Positions 43,949-52,875 of a DNA stretch of 64,000 bases are shown piece after piece (position 1 is the first letter of the stretch; every line of letters begins with the position of its first letter). This DNA is from Synechococcus sp. M16.1 (lineage in GTDB: Bacteria > Cyanobacteriota > Cyanobacteriia > PCC-6307 > Cyanobiaceae), in NCBI RefSeq assembly GCF_014279895.1, contig NZ_CP047954.1, positions 1,302,001 to 1,366,000 on the forward strand, written 5' to 3'. Position numbers and translations under genes: made by a program. Below the pieces are notes generated by a model. That model saw only the letters and a list, made by a program, of their open reading frames with translations, made no database searches and was not told the origin of the DNA.

Positions 43949-44182
43949 TCACTGCGTTGAAGAATCCTCATCGCTCTCCGGAATGGACTGCCAGCCGCTG
44001 CTCCAGCGGGTTGGATCCTTGAGCTCACTCCAGAGCACCCGCTCGCGATGAGACGGAGCCAGCACAGCCGCCAACTCAACCCATCGCAGAGGGCCACGCC
44101 CGCCTTGCGTGATCAGCTCGAAATGGCGGTAACCGGCCACCGGGCGTTGGCTGGTCCAGGCCCGGGCAGGACGCCAGGCCAT
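43949..44182 (-). CDS. Tryptophan-rich small protein (TIGR02450 type)
   Basis: 77 residues with WTSQRPVAGYRHFELITQGG, RWVELAAVLAPSHRERVLWS, ELKDPTRWSSGW. The QPV-G-RHF, WVELAAV and W-ELKD-xRW blocks match a short Trp-rich family seen in marine bacteria and cyanobacteria; function unknown. TGATG overlap with the gene upstream. Confidence 0.8.
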   Translation of the reverse strand: MAWRPARAWTSQRPVAGYRHFELITQGGRGPLRWVELAAVLAPSHRERVLWSELKDPTRWSSGWQSIPESDEDSSTQ

Positions 44183-44448
44183 CAGCTGGCGACGAACACC
44201 TGACTCACGGTGCTCTCAATCACGTGCCCCGAAGCCGCGATCATGTCGGTGTTGTCAGCGATGAATTGCTCCATCACCCCGGGAGCGGCTTGCATCACCG
44301 CGCAGACCTTGCTGGGGTCGTCCTTGCTGACACCCCGGTAGAGCGAGGTGATGCCAGCGATTTTCTGAAGCGGCAGGGATGCGTCATAGGTGGCGACCCA
44401 TTCGGCAAATGACTTGGTGATGGTGAAGGTGAGGACGTGGGTTTCCAT
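44182..44448 (-). CDS. DUF3764-like small protein
   Basis: 88 residues: METHVLTFTITKSFAEWVAT, ITSLYRGVSKDDPSKVCAVM, then GVMEQFIADN. The F-x-EW and RG-SKDDP-KV pattern fits DUF3764, an uncharacterised family. ATG at 44448 chosen. Confidence 0.75.
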   Translation of the reverse strand: METHVLTFTITKSFAEWVATYDASLPLQKIAGITSLYRGVSKDDPSKVCAVMQAAPGVMEQFIADNTDMIAASGHVIESTVSQVFVAS

Positions 44449-44594
44449 CGACCAGAACAACAGTGTCGGCGGACGCTATCACCAACGTTCATCGTCCTCA
44501 TCGGCGACCGTTGGGATCCGACGAGGGGCCTGATCCTGAGGGCGAGACATCACTCTCATTAAGGCCTACTCTTGAGAATGAGCGAGGAGAAGCT

Positions 44595-45050
44595 ATGACA
44601 TCGTCCTCCGCGCCTGCCGCAACGGACATCACCCTGCAGCAGGGGCTGCATCAGGACGGTCGCCGTCTGACCCCGCAGCGCAAACGGGTTCTTGAGCTGT
44701 TCGAGCGCTGTGGGTCCGGCTGCCACCTCAGTGCCGAAGAGGTGCACCAGCAGCTGGCGGCCCTTGAGATGAAGGTGTCTCTGGCAACGGTGTATCGCAC
44801 CCTGCGCCTGCTGGCCGATATGGGTCTGCTCCAGGAACTGGAGCTCAGCGAAGGGGGTCGACGCTTCGAGCTTGCCGTTGACGATCACCGCCAACATCAC
44901 CATGTGGTGTGCATCCGCTGCGGCCGCACCGAGGAATTCGAAAGTGAACCCGTGCTGGCAGCAGGAGCTGCCGCCGCTGCCCATGTTGGTTTTCAGTTGA
45001 TTGAGTCGAGCCTGAACGTGCGTGCGATTTGCCCCAAATGTCAGGGATAG
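44595..45050 (+). CDS. Fur-family metalloregulator
   Basis: 151 residues. Winged-helix region GRRLTPQRKRVLELFERCGS with LATVYRTLRLLADMGLLQEL, then the metal-site block QHHHVVCIRCGRTEEFES and a C-terminal CPKC zinc site. It could be Zur, Fur or PerR; the sequence alone does not decide. Upstream, TTGAGAATGAG (44571-44581) resembles half of a Zur/Fur box, so autoregulation is possible. Confidence 0.9.
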   Translation: MTSSSAPAATDITLQQGLHQDGRRLTPQRKRVLELFERCGSGCHLSAEEVHQQLAALEMKVSLATVYRTLRLLADMGLLQELELSEGGRRFELAVDDHRQHHHVVCIRCGRTEEFESEPVLAAGAAAAAHVGFQLIESSLNVRAICPKCQG

Positions 45051-45065
45051 ATCGCATCACCGGAA

Positions 45066-45266
45066 TCATTCGGCACGAAATTCCTTGTCGTAGAGATCAG
45101 CCACCAGAAGCTCGATCAGCTGAACGGACACCAGTTCCTTTTCGCGTCTCAACGTGTTCAGCAAGATCTGAACCTGGCGGTGATGGATCAATGACACTTC
45201 ACCCATCTCCAACCATCGGGCACTCAGCAGGGTTTGAAGACGTTGGCGTGGCGACGATGGTGACAT
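45066..45266 (-). CDS. Small helical hypothetical protein
   Basis: 66 residues: SPRQRLQTLLSARWLEMGEV, HHRQVQILLNTLRREKELVS, VQLIELLVADLYDKEFRAE. Convergent with the Fur-family gene. Unknown function. Confidence 0.65.
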   Translation of the reverse strand: MSPSSPRQRLQTLLSARWLEMGEVSLIHHRQVQILLNTLRREKELVSVQLIELLVADLYDKEFRAE

Positions 45267-45370
45267 CAGATGCGCCCTGTTTCACACACTGAAGCCAGCA
45301 GCACAGCCTCTGAAAAGGCGTGAGCAACAGAAGTCTTCCGAAGCTTTTGTGAAGCGGAAGCGCGGGCTGC

Positions 45371-45766
45371 TTACTGAGGATGCTCGTTGCAGGGCATCCA
45401 GTAGCTATCGCCCATGCGATGCACACCCTCACAACCCAATTGGCGCGCCTGTCGCTCCGCCTCTTCGCGACTGGGATAGGCCACATAGCGGGGATTGGTG
45501 GTGGAGCGGATCTGAATCAAGCCCATGCTCATCGGGCCGGCGGTGATCACCCCCATGGTGTTGACACCAACCGCCACCAATCCCATCCCGACGATGGCGG
45601 CATTGATCACGCCCATCGCCACCACACCAATCGAAACCACACCCATCGGCACGACACCGATGCAGATCACCCCCATCGGCACAATGCCGATGGAGATGGT
45701 GCCGAGGGGAGCAACGCCGATCGCGATCCGCTTCGGCTTGCTGCCGCAATGCCCGCCTTCAGTCAT
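45371..45766 (-). CDS. G-V-V-P-M-G repeat protein with a C-terminal DUF3721-like segment
   Basis: 131 residues. Residues 15-80 are about eight near-identical 8-residue units of the type IGVVPMGV/ISIGVVPMG, likely a hydrophobic beta-solenoid or membrane-associated repeat. The C-terminus (REEAERQARQLGCEGVHRMG, SYWMPCNEH) resembles the mature part of the neighbouring gene. Confidence 0.75.
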   Translation of the reverse strand: MTEGGHCGSKPKRIAIGVAPLGTISIGIVPMGVICIGVVPMGVVSIGVVAMGVINAAIVGMGLVAVGVNTMGVITAGPMSMGLIQIRSTTNPRYVAYPSREEAERQARQLGCEGVHRMGDSYWMPCNEHPQ

Positions 45767-45769
45767 GGA

Positions 45770-45985
45770 TCAGTGGGCTCCCTGGTGATCCGCATCACCG
45801 TGCTTGTCACAGACCATCCACATCTCGCCCATCTGGTGAGCCCCGGCGCAGCCAAAACCTGGGGCCGCCGCCTCAGCTTCAGCCTGCGTTTTGAACATCG
45901 CCTGCTTGGGCTTGCCGTGGGATCCGGCCATGGCCGTTGTTGCCGTGAGCATCAACGCGGCGACAGCAAAACAGATGCGTTGCAA
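45770..45985 (-). CDS. Exported DUF3721-like protein
   Basis: 71 residues from a TTG start. Signal peptide CFAVAALMLTATTAMAGSHG, then AEAEAAAPGFGCAGAHQMGE, MWMVCDKHGDADHQGAH. Two cysteines and a His-rich tail suggest a periplasmic metal-binding protein. Paired with the repeat protein downstream. Confidence 0.75.
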   Translation of the reverse strand: MQRICFAVAALMLTATTAMAGSHGKPKQAMFKTQAEAEAAAPGFGCAGAHQMGEMWMVCDKHGDADHQGAH

Positions 45986-46033
45986 CGGGATGGCCTCTTC
46001 ACAGATCCACCCACTATGCCCATAACGCGCTGA

Positions 46034-46987
46034 TCAGCCCTGAAGCGCCCCGCCACAACTTGAGCCGGCGCCAGCGGTGCAGCCGAAACAATGCGGGGCC
46101 GTATGGATGGGCTGATCCAGCGGAACGGCCTCAAGCTGGATCAGATCACGAAGGTGACGCACCTCACCGGGGCAGGGCAGGCCGAGCTGCTGGTTGAAAT
46201 CACAGTCGTAGAGATGGCCCTGCCAATCCACACTGATCAGCTGACGGCACATCACAGCCCCCAGATTGTCAGGGTTGTGCGCATCCTCAAGAAGGGTCTG
46301 ATAACGCTGCAAATCGCCACTGCGTTCCAGTTGCTTGGCGAAACGTTGGATGGGCATGTTCGCCAACGTGAGCAGACGATCGAAACGGATTCCCAACCCG
46401 CCCAACACCTCCTTGTAATCCGCCTCCAAGGCTTGCTGGGGAGGAGGCAGCACCGGACCCAGCGGGTTGTAGACGAGATCCAACTGCCGGTTTGGATCAC
46501 CCGTTCCATAGCCCAGGGCATTGAGCTGGCGCAGTCCGCTGATGCTGCGCTCAAACACGCCATCGCCCCTCTGTTGGTCAACATTCTCGGCGCTGTAACA
46601 GGGCAGGGAGGCAGTGATGCAAACGCCCTGCTCCGCCAGGAATTCAGCCAGATCGTCCTGGCCGGGTTCGCTGAGGATCGTGAGATTGCAGCGGTCAATC
46701 ACGGTGGTGCCGCGTGAACGTGCCTGGCGCACCAACGCGCGAAAACCCGGGTGCAACTCCGGAGCTCCCCCCGTGAGATCGAGGCAGGAAATGGAATGCC
46801 GTTCAAGGATCTGCGGAATCAACGCCAGCAGATCCGCACTCATCATTTCGGTGCGGGTGGGCCCTGCATTGACATGGCAGTGGGCACAACTCTGGTTGCA
46901 GCGGTAGCCAAGATTGACCTGCAACGTTGTGAGCTGTCCGCGCTTCAGGGGCGGGAAAACGGTCTCAACAACAGCCACCGGCTCCAC
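46034..46987 (-). CDS. arsS: Arsenosugar-biosynthesis-type radical SAM protein (ArsS-like)
   Basis: 317 residues from GTG. The radical SAM cluster motif GYRCNQSCAHCHVNAGP is followed by CLDLTGGAPELHPGF, and the C-terminus has a second cysteine cluster (HCFGCTAGAGSSCGGAL). This matches ArsS (DUF3641), which transfers 5'-deoxyadenosyl to methylated arsenic. No arsM is next to it here. Upstream, 46988-47223 holds no gene; a GGGTTTC/GAAACCC hairpin lies at 47061-47091. Confidence 0.88.
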   Translation of the reverse strand: MEPVAVVETVFPPLKRGQLTTLQVNLGYRCNQSCAHCHVNAGPTRTEMMSADLLALIPQILERHSISCLDLTGGAPELHPGFRALVRQARSRGTTVIDRCNLTILSEPGQDDLAEFLAEQGVCITASLPCYSAENVDQQRGDGVFERSISGLRQLNALGYGTGDPNRQLDLVYNPLGPVLPPPQQALEADYKEVLGGLGIRFDRLLTLANMPIQRFAKQLERSGDLQRYQTLLEDAHNPDNLGAVMCRQLISVDWQGHLYDCDFNQQLGLPCPGEVRHLRDLIQLEAVPLDQPIHTAPHCFGCTAGAGSSCGGALQG

Positions 46988-47223
46988 GCGGATGAGGCTG
47001 ATTCTTCCAGACAGATCACTGATGTGAAAAAAACAGGCGGTTCGCCCCTTTCATACCAATGGGTTTCGGTCTTCTCAGATTCGAGAAACCCCCACAAAAA
47101 CCCCCACGCTGGCGCTTAAAACTCGTTTGTCCGGTTGTGATCAGGCTTGCTGAACCTCAGAGTTCTTCCAGACAGAACATGTCCTGGCGAAAGAAACGGA
47201 TGCTCCCGCTGCTGCGCAGCTGA

Positions 47224-48432
47224 TCAACCCACCCGGCGACGCTCAGAAAGCTGACGGAACCAGGCGATGTACTGCTCCGGGCCATCGGGCATGAGCGTGT
47301 CAATCCGCAGGGGATCCTCCGGATCAGTGATGCCTCGCAAAGTCCCATCGGCATGGCTGGGGCGATCCACCTCTCCATGGCTGCTGTCAACAAGGACAAC
47401 GCGATTGGATCGACCGCACCAGGCACCGAGGTCCTGCAGCAGGTTGAGGAAACCGCGATCACTCCCACCCCGTAACCAGCCCGTGCCATCACCCGATGCC
47501 GTGGATGTGACCGTGTCTCCCACACCCACCAGCAACGGCATCCGTTCCGCGGGGATGCGCTGCTGCACCAACGCCAACAGCGCTTCGGGATCGTGGGGAG
47601 CCGTTCGCACATTGAACGTCTCACCCAAGGGAGATTCACCCCAACGGCACTGGATGTGCTGATTGAGCAGCACCAGAAGGCCGGCCTCCTTGATGGAGCC
47701 GGTGAGCATGAATTGAATGTCGGTGGTTCCCACATCACCTGCCGCAGCGGGCTTGATCCGTTCCTGACCTTGCGCATCACGACCCAGGTTGGGAGCCACA
47801 TGCAGGAAAAACGATTCCTCCAGGCCCTGGCCTGCAGCCTCAGCAAGCAACTGATGCATCAGCTCCGAGAGCATCGTCTGCAGGGCCTGCTGAGTGCTGA
47901 CATCAGCGGGGACAAATTCAAAAATCCCGTTGAGATTGATGGTGGGTGACACCTGGGTGTCCAACACCGCGGCTTTGGCCACCTCGGCCAGATCATCCAC
48001 ACCCAGCTGCGGCAGCAGGCCGGGCAATCGCTCCATCAATAGAGCTTCCATTCGGGTGGGGGCTGCAGCGAGGAACGCCATTTCCGCCGGCGAGACCCCG
48101 GGGTGGCTCAAGTCGCCAAAGCGATCCTGCAGCTGCACCCCTCCAGCCGCCAGGCCTGGCAAATAACGGCCCTCATGTCTAGGGAGATCGGAATTTCCCA
48201 GGGCCTGCTCCACGAGGCGGTTCACCCCGCGCCGCCCTTCATGCTCACCGTTGGTCAACACAGCGAATTGACCATCCAGAGCGGCGACCGCATCCACATA
48301 GGACGGGTCCATGCGCCGCGTCAGTGGATCCTTCACCAGTTGCATGCAGACGCCGTCCAGGTCCTGCACGATCAGCAGATCCTCAGCACCGGTGAGTTCC
48401 TGCAGCAACTGGTCGGGCGTCAAACGGGGCAT
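47224..48432 (-). CDS. stpA: Glucosylglycerol-3-phosphate phosphatase StpA
   Basis: 402 residues. HAD-type motif IVQDLDGVCMQLVKDPLTRR near residue 20, then EHEGRRGVNRLVEQALG and, near the end, VLVDSSHGEVDRPSHADGTL. It dephosphorylates glucosylglycerol-phosphate to glucosylglycerol, the osmolyte of salt-adapted marine cyanobacteria. Length and motifs are typical. Confidence 0.92.
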   Translation of the reverse strand: MPRLTPDQLLQELTGAEDLLIVQDLDGVCMQLVKDPLTRRMDPSYVDAVAALDGQFAVLTNGEHEGRRGVNRLVEQALGNSDLPRHEGRYLPGLAAGGVQLQDRFGDLSHPGVSPAEMAFLAAAPTRMEALLMERLPGLLPQLGVDDLAEVAKAAVLDTQVSPTINLNGIFEFVPADVSTQQALQTMLSELMHQLLAEAAGQGLEESFFLHVAPNLGRDAQGQERIKPAAAGDVGTTDIQFMLTGSIKEAGLLVLLNQHIQCRWGESPLGETFNVRTAPHDPEALLALVQQRIPAERMPLLVGVGDTVTSTASGDGTGWLRGGSDRGFLNLLQDLGAWCGRSNRVVLVDSSHGEVDRPSHADGTLRGITDPEDPLRIDTLMPDGPEQYIAWFRQLSERRRVG

Positions 48433-48546
48433 GAAGGTTCAGGGGAGGTCGCTGCAGCCGACGGAACAGCGGTGCACTTTTATCGGGCAACTGATTAGTG
48501 CCAAACCCGTAAGAAGTCCAGTGGGGGGAGGCAGTCAGAAGCACGG

Positions 48547-49917
48547 ATGACAAGCGAAACACCGCAGCCAAGCCATCCGGCCAGCGAACATGACGGCCTT
48601 GATGCTCCTGCCATGCACCCCACCTGGACCGAACAGTGGTGGCCGATCAGTTATGTGCAGGACCTCGACCCCAATCAGCCGAGCCGGTTCACACTGCTGG
48701 AACGGGATCTGGTGATCTGGTGGGATCGCGCCGCATCGAGCTGGCGGGTCTTCCCGGATGTCTGCCCCCATCGTTTGGTGCCCCTCAGCGAAGGGCGGAT
48801 CAACGAGGAAGGGCTACTGGAATGCCCCTATCACGGCTGGAGTTTCGACGGCGGCGGCCAGTGCCAGCGCGTGCCGCAGGCTCTTGAGAACACCCAGCCC
48901 AACAACCGTCGATCCCGCTGCGCCAGCCTTCCCACAGCCACGGGGCAGGGGCTGCTGTTCGTGTGGATGGGGGCCCCCGACGCCGCGGACCCCAGTCAGC
49001 TCCCCCTGGTGCCAGCCCTGGGGGAGAACCCCGACAGCTGGACGGTGCAGGACACCTTCCGGGATCTGCCGATGGATGCCGTGACCCTGCTGGAGAACGT
49101 GCTGGATGTGAGCCACGTTCCCTTCACCCACCACAAGACCGTCGGCAAACGGGAGAACGCCGCGCCGGTGGAAGCTTCCATCACGGGGGAAGACGCCGGC
49201 GGCTTCACGGCCCACTGGGAGGAGGGGCCGCGTCGGGGCAAACTCGGCGCCCAATCCACCACCTTTCATGCCCCGCAGCTGATGTGGCATGACCTCACCG
49301 CCAAGGGCTTCGGGCGAATTCTCACGGTGGTCTACGCCGTTCCGATTCGCCGCGGCGAGTGCCGCCTCTTCGCCCGCTTCCCCTTCCAGTTCCAATCCGC
49401 CGTCCCCCGGCTGTTGATCGGATTAAGACCCCGCTGGTTGCAACACATCGGCAATCACAAGGTGCTGGAAGACGATCAGGTGTTCCTGCACTGGCAGGAG
49501 CGGGTGCTGGAGCGAGCCGGCGGCAGCCCCGCCGTGGAACGCAGTTTTTTCATGCCCACAACGGCAGACGTCTACGTGGCGGCGCTGCATCGCTGGTTGA
49601 ACGCCAACGGCGGCGAGCCCTTTGCAGGACAACCCCTACCTCCACGGCAAAGCACCACGGCGCTGATGGATCGATACAACAGCCACACCATCCATTGCCG
49701 CAGCTGCTCGTCGGCGCTGAAGCGGATTCGTGCGGCACGCCCCTGGGCCTGGGCCCTGCTCTGGGGATCCGCCGTGCTTGTGGGCATCCAGCAGGGCAGC
49801 GGCTGGAGCAGCACCGGCTTGGTCACTGCCGCACTGTCGGCCCTGGCACTGCGGCAACTCCACCGCTGGGAGCAGGGGCTGACCATTGGCAGCGGCGCGG
49901 CCCCCCGCAACCGCTGA
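48547..49917 (+). CDS. Rieske non-heme iron oxygenase (pheophorbide a oxygenase/Tic55 type)
   Basis: 456 residues. Rieske cluster motifs CPHRLVPLSEGR and CPYHGWSFDG (about residues 78-105), mononuclear iron motif NVLDVSHVPFTHHKT, and a C-terminal hydrophobic pair of segments (ALLWGSAVLVGIQQGSG). Family members act in chlorophyll catabolism or import; the substrate in picocyanobacteria is not established. Confidence 0.88.
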   Translation: MTSETPQPSHPASEHDGLDAPAMHPTWTEQWWPISYVQDLDPNQPSRFTLLERDLVIWWDRAASSWRVFPDVCPHRLVPLSEGRINEEGLLECPYHGWSFDGGGQCQRVPQALENTQPNNRRSRCASLPTATGQGLLFVWMGAPDAADPSQLPLVPALGENPDSWTVQDTFRDLPMDAVTLLENVLDVSHVPFTHHKTVGKRENAAPVEASITGEDAGGFTAHWEEGPRRGKLGAQSTTFHAPQLMWHDLTAKGFGRILTVVYAVPIRRGECRLFARFPFQFQSAVPRLLIGLRPRWLQHIGNHKVLEDDQVFLHWQERVLERAGGSPAVERSFFMPTTADVYVAALHRWLNANGGEPFAGQPLPPRQSTTALMDRYNSHTIHCRSCSSALKRIRAARPWAWALLWGSAVLVGIQQGSGWSSTGLVTAALSALALRQLHRWEQGLTIGSGAAPRNR

Positions 49918-50250
49918 TCAGAGCCCCGGAACAGGAAGCAAGGTCGGCTTCACCTTGCCCTGGATATCGACCTTGCCGCCGATGGTGACTTTGTTGTCGA
50001 CAGACACGTCTGCCCGTACCGCAAGCGGGTCTTCAGCTGTGACGGACACATCTCCTTCAATCGCCAGGGGTGCAGCGCCACCAATGGTGACCTGCTCCTG
50101 CACCACGACCGGCAAAGGGGTATCGCAGCGGATGGTGACACTGGGCGGAAGCACCAACTTGTCGACCTGCAATCCGCCCTTGATCGCGATGGGAATGGGC
50201 CGACTCAACAGCTTGGCGGCCGTGACCGCCAGTACCAGGCTGGACAACAC
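49918..50250 (-). CDS. Exported protein with short beta-repeats, start doubtful
   Basis: 110 residues from GTG at 50250. Signal-like start SSLVLAVTAAKLLSRPIPIA, then repeats of the form VTIGGAAPLAIEGDVSVTAE / DNKVTIGGKVDIQGKV. The same frame continues upstream as MA-stop-RWPAAVV: an ATG at 50277 is followed by a TAG at 50269-50271, so the gene may have lost its original start to a nonsense codon. Confidence 0.6.
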   Translation of the reverse strand: MLSSLVLAVTAAKLLSRPIPIAIKGGLQVDKLVLPPSVTIRCDTPLPVVVQEQVTIGGAAPLAIEGDVSVTAEDPLAVRADVSVDNKVTIGGKVDIQGKVKPTLLPVPGL

Positions 50251-50277
50251 AACCGCTGCAGGCCAGCGCTACGCCAT

Positions 50278-50590
50278 CAGCAGATCACGGCTGGTCACAG
50301 GCCTACAGGCAATGGTTTGAGCGCATTACAGCGTGTTTGAACCGGTCCTGCCCGTGATAACGCCCGCCCAGCCCCATCAGGCCGCTGTCGACCAGATGTT
50401 TTTTGCTTGTACGCCGACGCAAAGGATTGACATGTCACATGTCCAGCACAACGGGATCCCCATCAATGCGTCCAACAAGGCATCCAACAAGGAAGGCAAC
50501 ATTGATATCAAACCCGACCAGAGCTTGCACCACGCAACAACGACACCGGTCAATCCCAAGAGATAAAATGGATGAAATTAAAGACCAGGG
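50278..50590. other. Gene-free stretch
   Basis: No gene supported. More AT-rich than the flanks, with a CATCCAACAAGG-like short repeat near 50471-50492. It is upstream of the broken glutathione S-transferase gene. Confidence 0.4.
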
Positions 50591-51154
50591 ATGACGCTTT
50601 ATCTCTACGGAGGCCCCAAGACCCGTGTTTCGATGCCGAAATAGTACTTAGCAGAAAAAGGAATTTCTTACGAATACGTCAACATTGACCTGGCAGCTCG
50701 TCAAAACCTTGCAGCGAGCTATCTGGAAGTGAATCCTTTCGGCAAATTGCCCGCCCTCAAAGACGACACCAATGGCTTGGTGCTGTTTGAGTCAGGCGCC
50801 ATTCTTCAGTATTTATCTGAGAATTACGCCAACGAAGTCCATGACGCCGCAACACGTGCTTCGATCAGCCAGTGGATTCTTTTTGCAAACTCGACTTTAG
50901 CGATCGTCTTGTTCGTTCCCTCAAATAAGGAACGGGAGTTTCCCCGACTGATGGCAACCCTGAATGATATCTACACCAAGAAACAGTTTTTAGTGGGGGA
51001 TGCCTGGACCGCAGCAGACTGCGCCGTCAATGCATACCTCGGCTATCTCCCCATTTTCTATCCCAACGAAGATCTCTCGGCTTATCCCGAAATCCAAGCT
51101 CTCAATGAGCGAACACGATCCAACCCGAATTACAGAGCAATCATGGGGCTTTGA
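50591..51154 (+). pseudogene. Glutathione S-transferase family gene interrupted by TAG
   Basis: From the ATG the frame reads MTLYLYGGPKTRVSMPK then a TAG at 50642-50644, then YLAEKGISYEYVNIDL and onward through NPFGKLPALKDDTN (the GST N-terminal cis-Pro region) and FESGAILQYLSENYA to a stop at 51152, 187 codons in all. The stop replaces the position normally held by a tryptophan or a similar residue. Without it the gene is a complete, undecayed GST. Confidence 0.85.
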
Positions 51155-51299
51155 ATCATTTAATTGCCGTTGAATTTTCACGTTCTGCTTGTATTTAACT
51201 TTCTGCCCTGCTCGATGCTTCCAACTCCGCATCACCCAAGGGACTGGCGTCTGTCTGCTGTGAGCAGTCCTATCTGGAACGCTGCTTAGTCTTGCCGGC

Positions 51300-52814
51300 A
51301 TGCGCAATTCCTTCTTCGATCAGAGCCTCGACGCCGGCGCAATCCGTCGTCGCGTGCAGGAGCTCTCGACCGGCAAGGTGGGGTTCTACAGCGTCGGGCT
51401 TTATCCAGCTTCGCTGGCCTACAACTGCGCCATGCAGAACGCCAAAGGGCGTCTGCTGCTGGCCCCTCGCCCCGGCCGGGACCTCCTGGGAGCCTTCCCC
51501 CAGGAGACGATTGCAACGATGGACGATGAGCACGTGGAGACCGTGCTCAACATGGGCGGCCAGCGCATCGGAGGTGAGCTGGTTGCCAACACCCTGAGCG
51601 ATCTGATCCAGCGCTGCGAGCTTGTGGTGCTCAGCGCCAACAGCAATCACATCGAAGAAGACCTCCAGGAAGCCTGCCGCCTGCGCAAGGAGCTCCATCG
51701 GGAGCAGGTGGTTCTGGCCTGCCTGGCGGGATCCTTCAGCCATGACCCGATCAGCAACAGCGCCTATGTGCTGTGCGAACAACAACCCGAGCTCGCCTTC
51801 TTCTCCGGCTTCCATCGCCATGGGGCTCTGCGCAACCCCTTCGACAGCTTCACCGCCAATTTCTGCCATCCCAATGCCCTGACGGCCATGTTGGGGGCTC
51901 AACTGATGGATCAACTGTCCCCGAACATCCAGGTCTCCGCCGGTGTTCACAACGTGGAGGGGCAGTTCATCAAGGCCGCCAAAAACATGGCCTCGGTGTT
52001 CGCCGGTTTCGGCTACGGCTTCCATCAGGAAAATCCCGGGATATTGCCAACGCTGCTGACCCTGCTGCTGAACCAGTGCCTGGACCAGGCGGCCACCGTT
52101 TCGATGGCACGCCCCGACCGTCAACGGCTGTACCACCGGCAGCCCTTTCCGCTCACGGAACTGGGCTACGCCGTCCCCAGGATTGAATCCACCCTGGTGC
52201 GCGATGGCGACTTTGAGCGGGTGCGTGACCACACCTTCAGCCAACTCACGGCAATGGTGGCCGATGTGCGCGGCAGCATGATGCTGCCGGTCTCCGGAAG
52301 CCCCACCCGCAACTTCCAGGCCGGGCAAGTGATGGCCGAGGCGATGCGCGATCAAGGCCGCTGCCCCCATTCCATGGAGGAATTGGAGCAGTGGTGTGAA
52401 GCCGCAGGCCTGCGCAAGGGTGGACTGGAGGGGCTCAAATCCCTGCGGTACTGGCCTCAGATCGCCCGCAAGTACGCCATCCCAGCCAACGACGCCTCGA
52501 TGGTGAACCTGCTGTACATGGCAATTTACGGGCGGGCAGGCGTGAAGGAGACCGCCTACCGGGTGATGACGGAAAGCCGTGAACTCTCCAGTTACTGCCA
52601 GGAATCCGTGCGGCCCAGCCACAGCCGTCGCTACGCCGAGGCACTTCAGAACCTCGATGTTCCCAAAGCCCTCGAGCTGGTGGTGAATGCCGTGATTGCC
52701 GACAACGCCAATCAGGCCATGGGCAGCAAGATGGCCCTGAACGAGAACGGTGAGACCGGGGCACCGGCCTACCTGGAGCTCATGGATGTGATCGAAAGCC
52801 AGCTCGATGCCTGA
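51300..52814 (+). CDS. Uncharacterised protein with a dehydrogenase-like N-terminus
   Basis: 504 residues. The N-terminal part (KVGFYSVGLYPASLAYNCAM; RCELVVLSANSNHIEEDLQE) looks like a Rossmann-type nucleotide-binding fold, followed by a helical region (HNVEGQFIKAAKNMASVFAG; ILPTLLTLLLNQCLDQAAT) similar in layout to 6-phosphogluconate/opine dehydrogenase-like enzymes. I do not recognise a specific family. The kinase and DOMON-like genes follow in the same direction. Confidence 0.7.
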   Translation: MRNSFFDQSLDAGAIRRRVQELSTGKVGFYSVGLYPASLAYNCAMQNAKGRLLLAPRPGRDLLGAFPQETIATMDDEHVETVLNMGGQRIGGELVANTLSDLIQRCELVVLSANSNHIEEDLQEACRLRKELHREQVVLACLAGSFSHDPISNSAYVLCEQQPELAFFSGFHRHGALRNPFDSFTANFCHPNALTAMLGAQLMDQLSPNIQVSAGVHNVEGQFIKAAKNMASVFAGFGYGFHQENPGILPTLLTLLLNQCLDQAATVSMARPDRQRLYHRQPFPLTELGYAVPRIESTLVRDGDFERVRDHTFSQLTAMVADVRGSMMLPVSGSPTRNFQAGQVMAEAMRDQGRCPHSMEELEQWCEAAGLRKGGLEGLKSLRYWPQIARKYAIPANDASMVNLLYMAIYGRAGVKETAYRVMTESRELSSYCQESVRPSHSRRYAEALQNLDVPKALELVVNAVIADNANQAMGSKMALNENGETGAPAYLELMDVIESQLDA

Positions 52815-52875
52815 GTCGGCTGTGGTTCTGCACACCTGAACGGGGCAAGGCACCGGAAGAACGGCAAGGTGCCAT

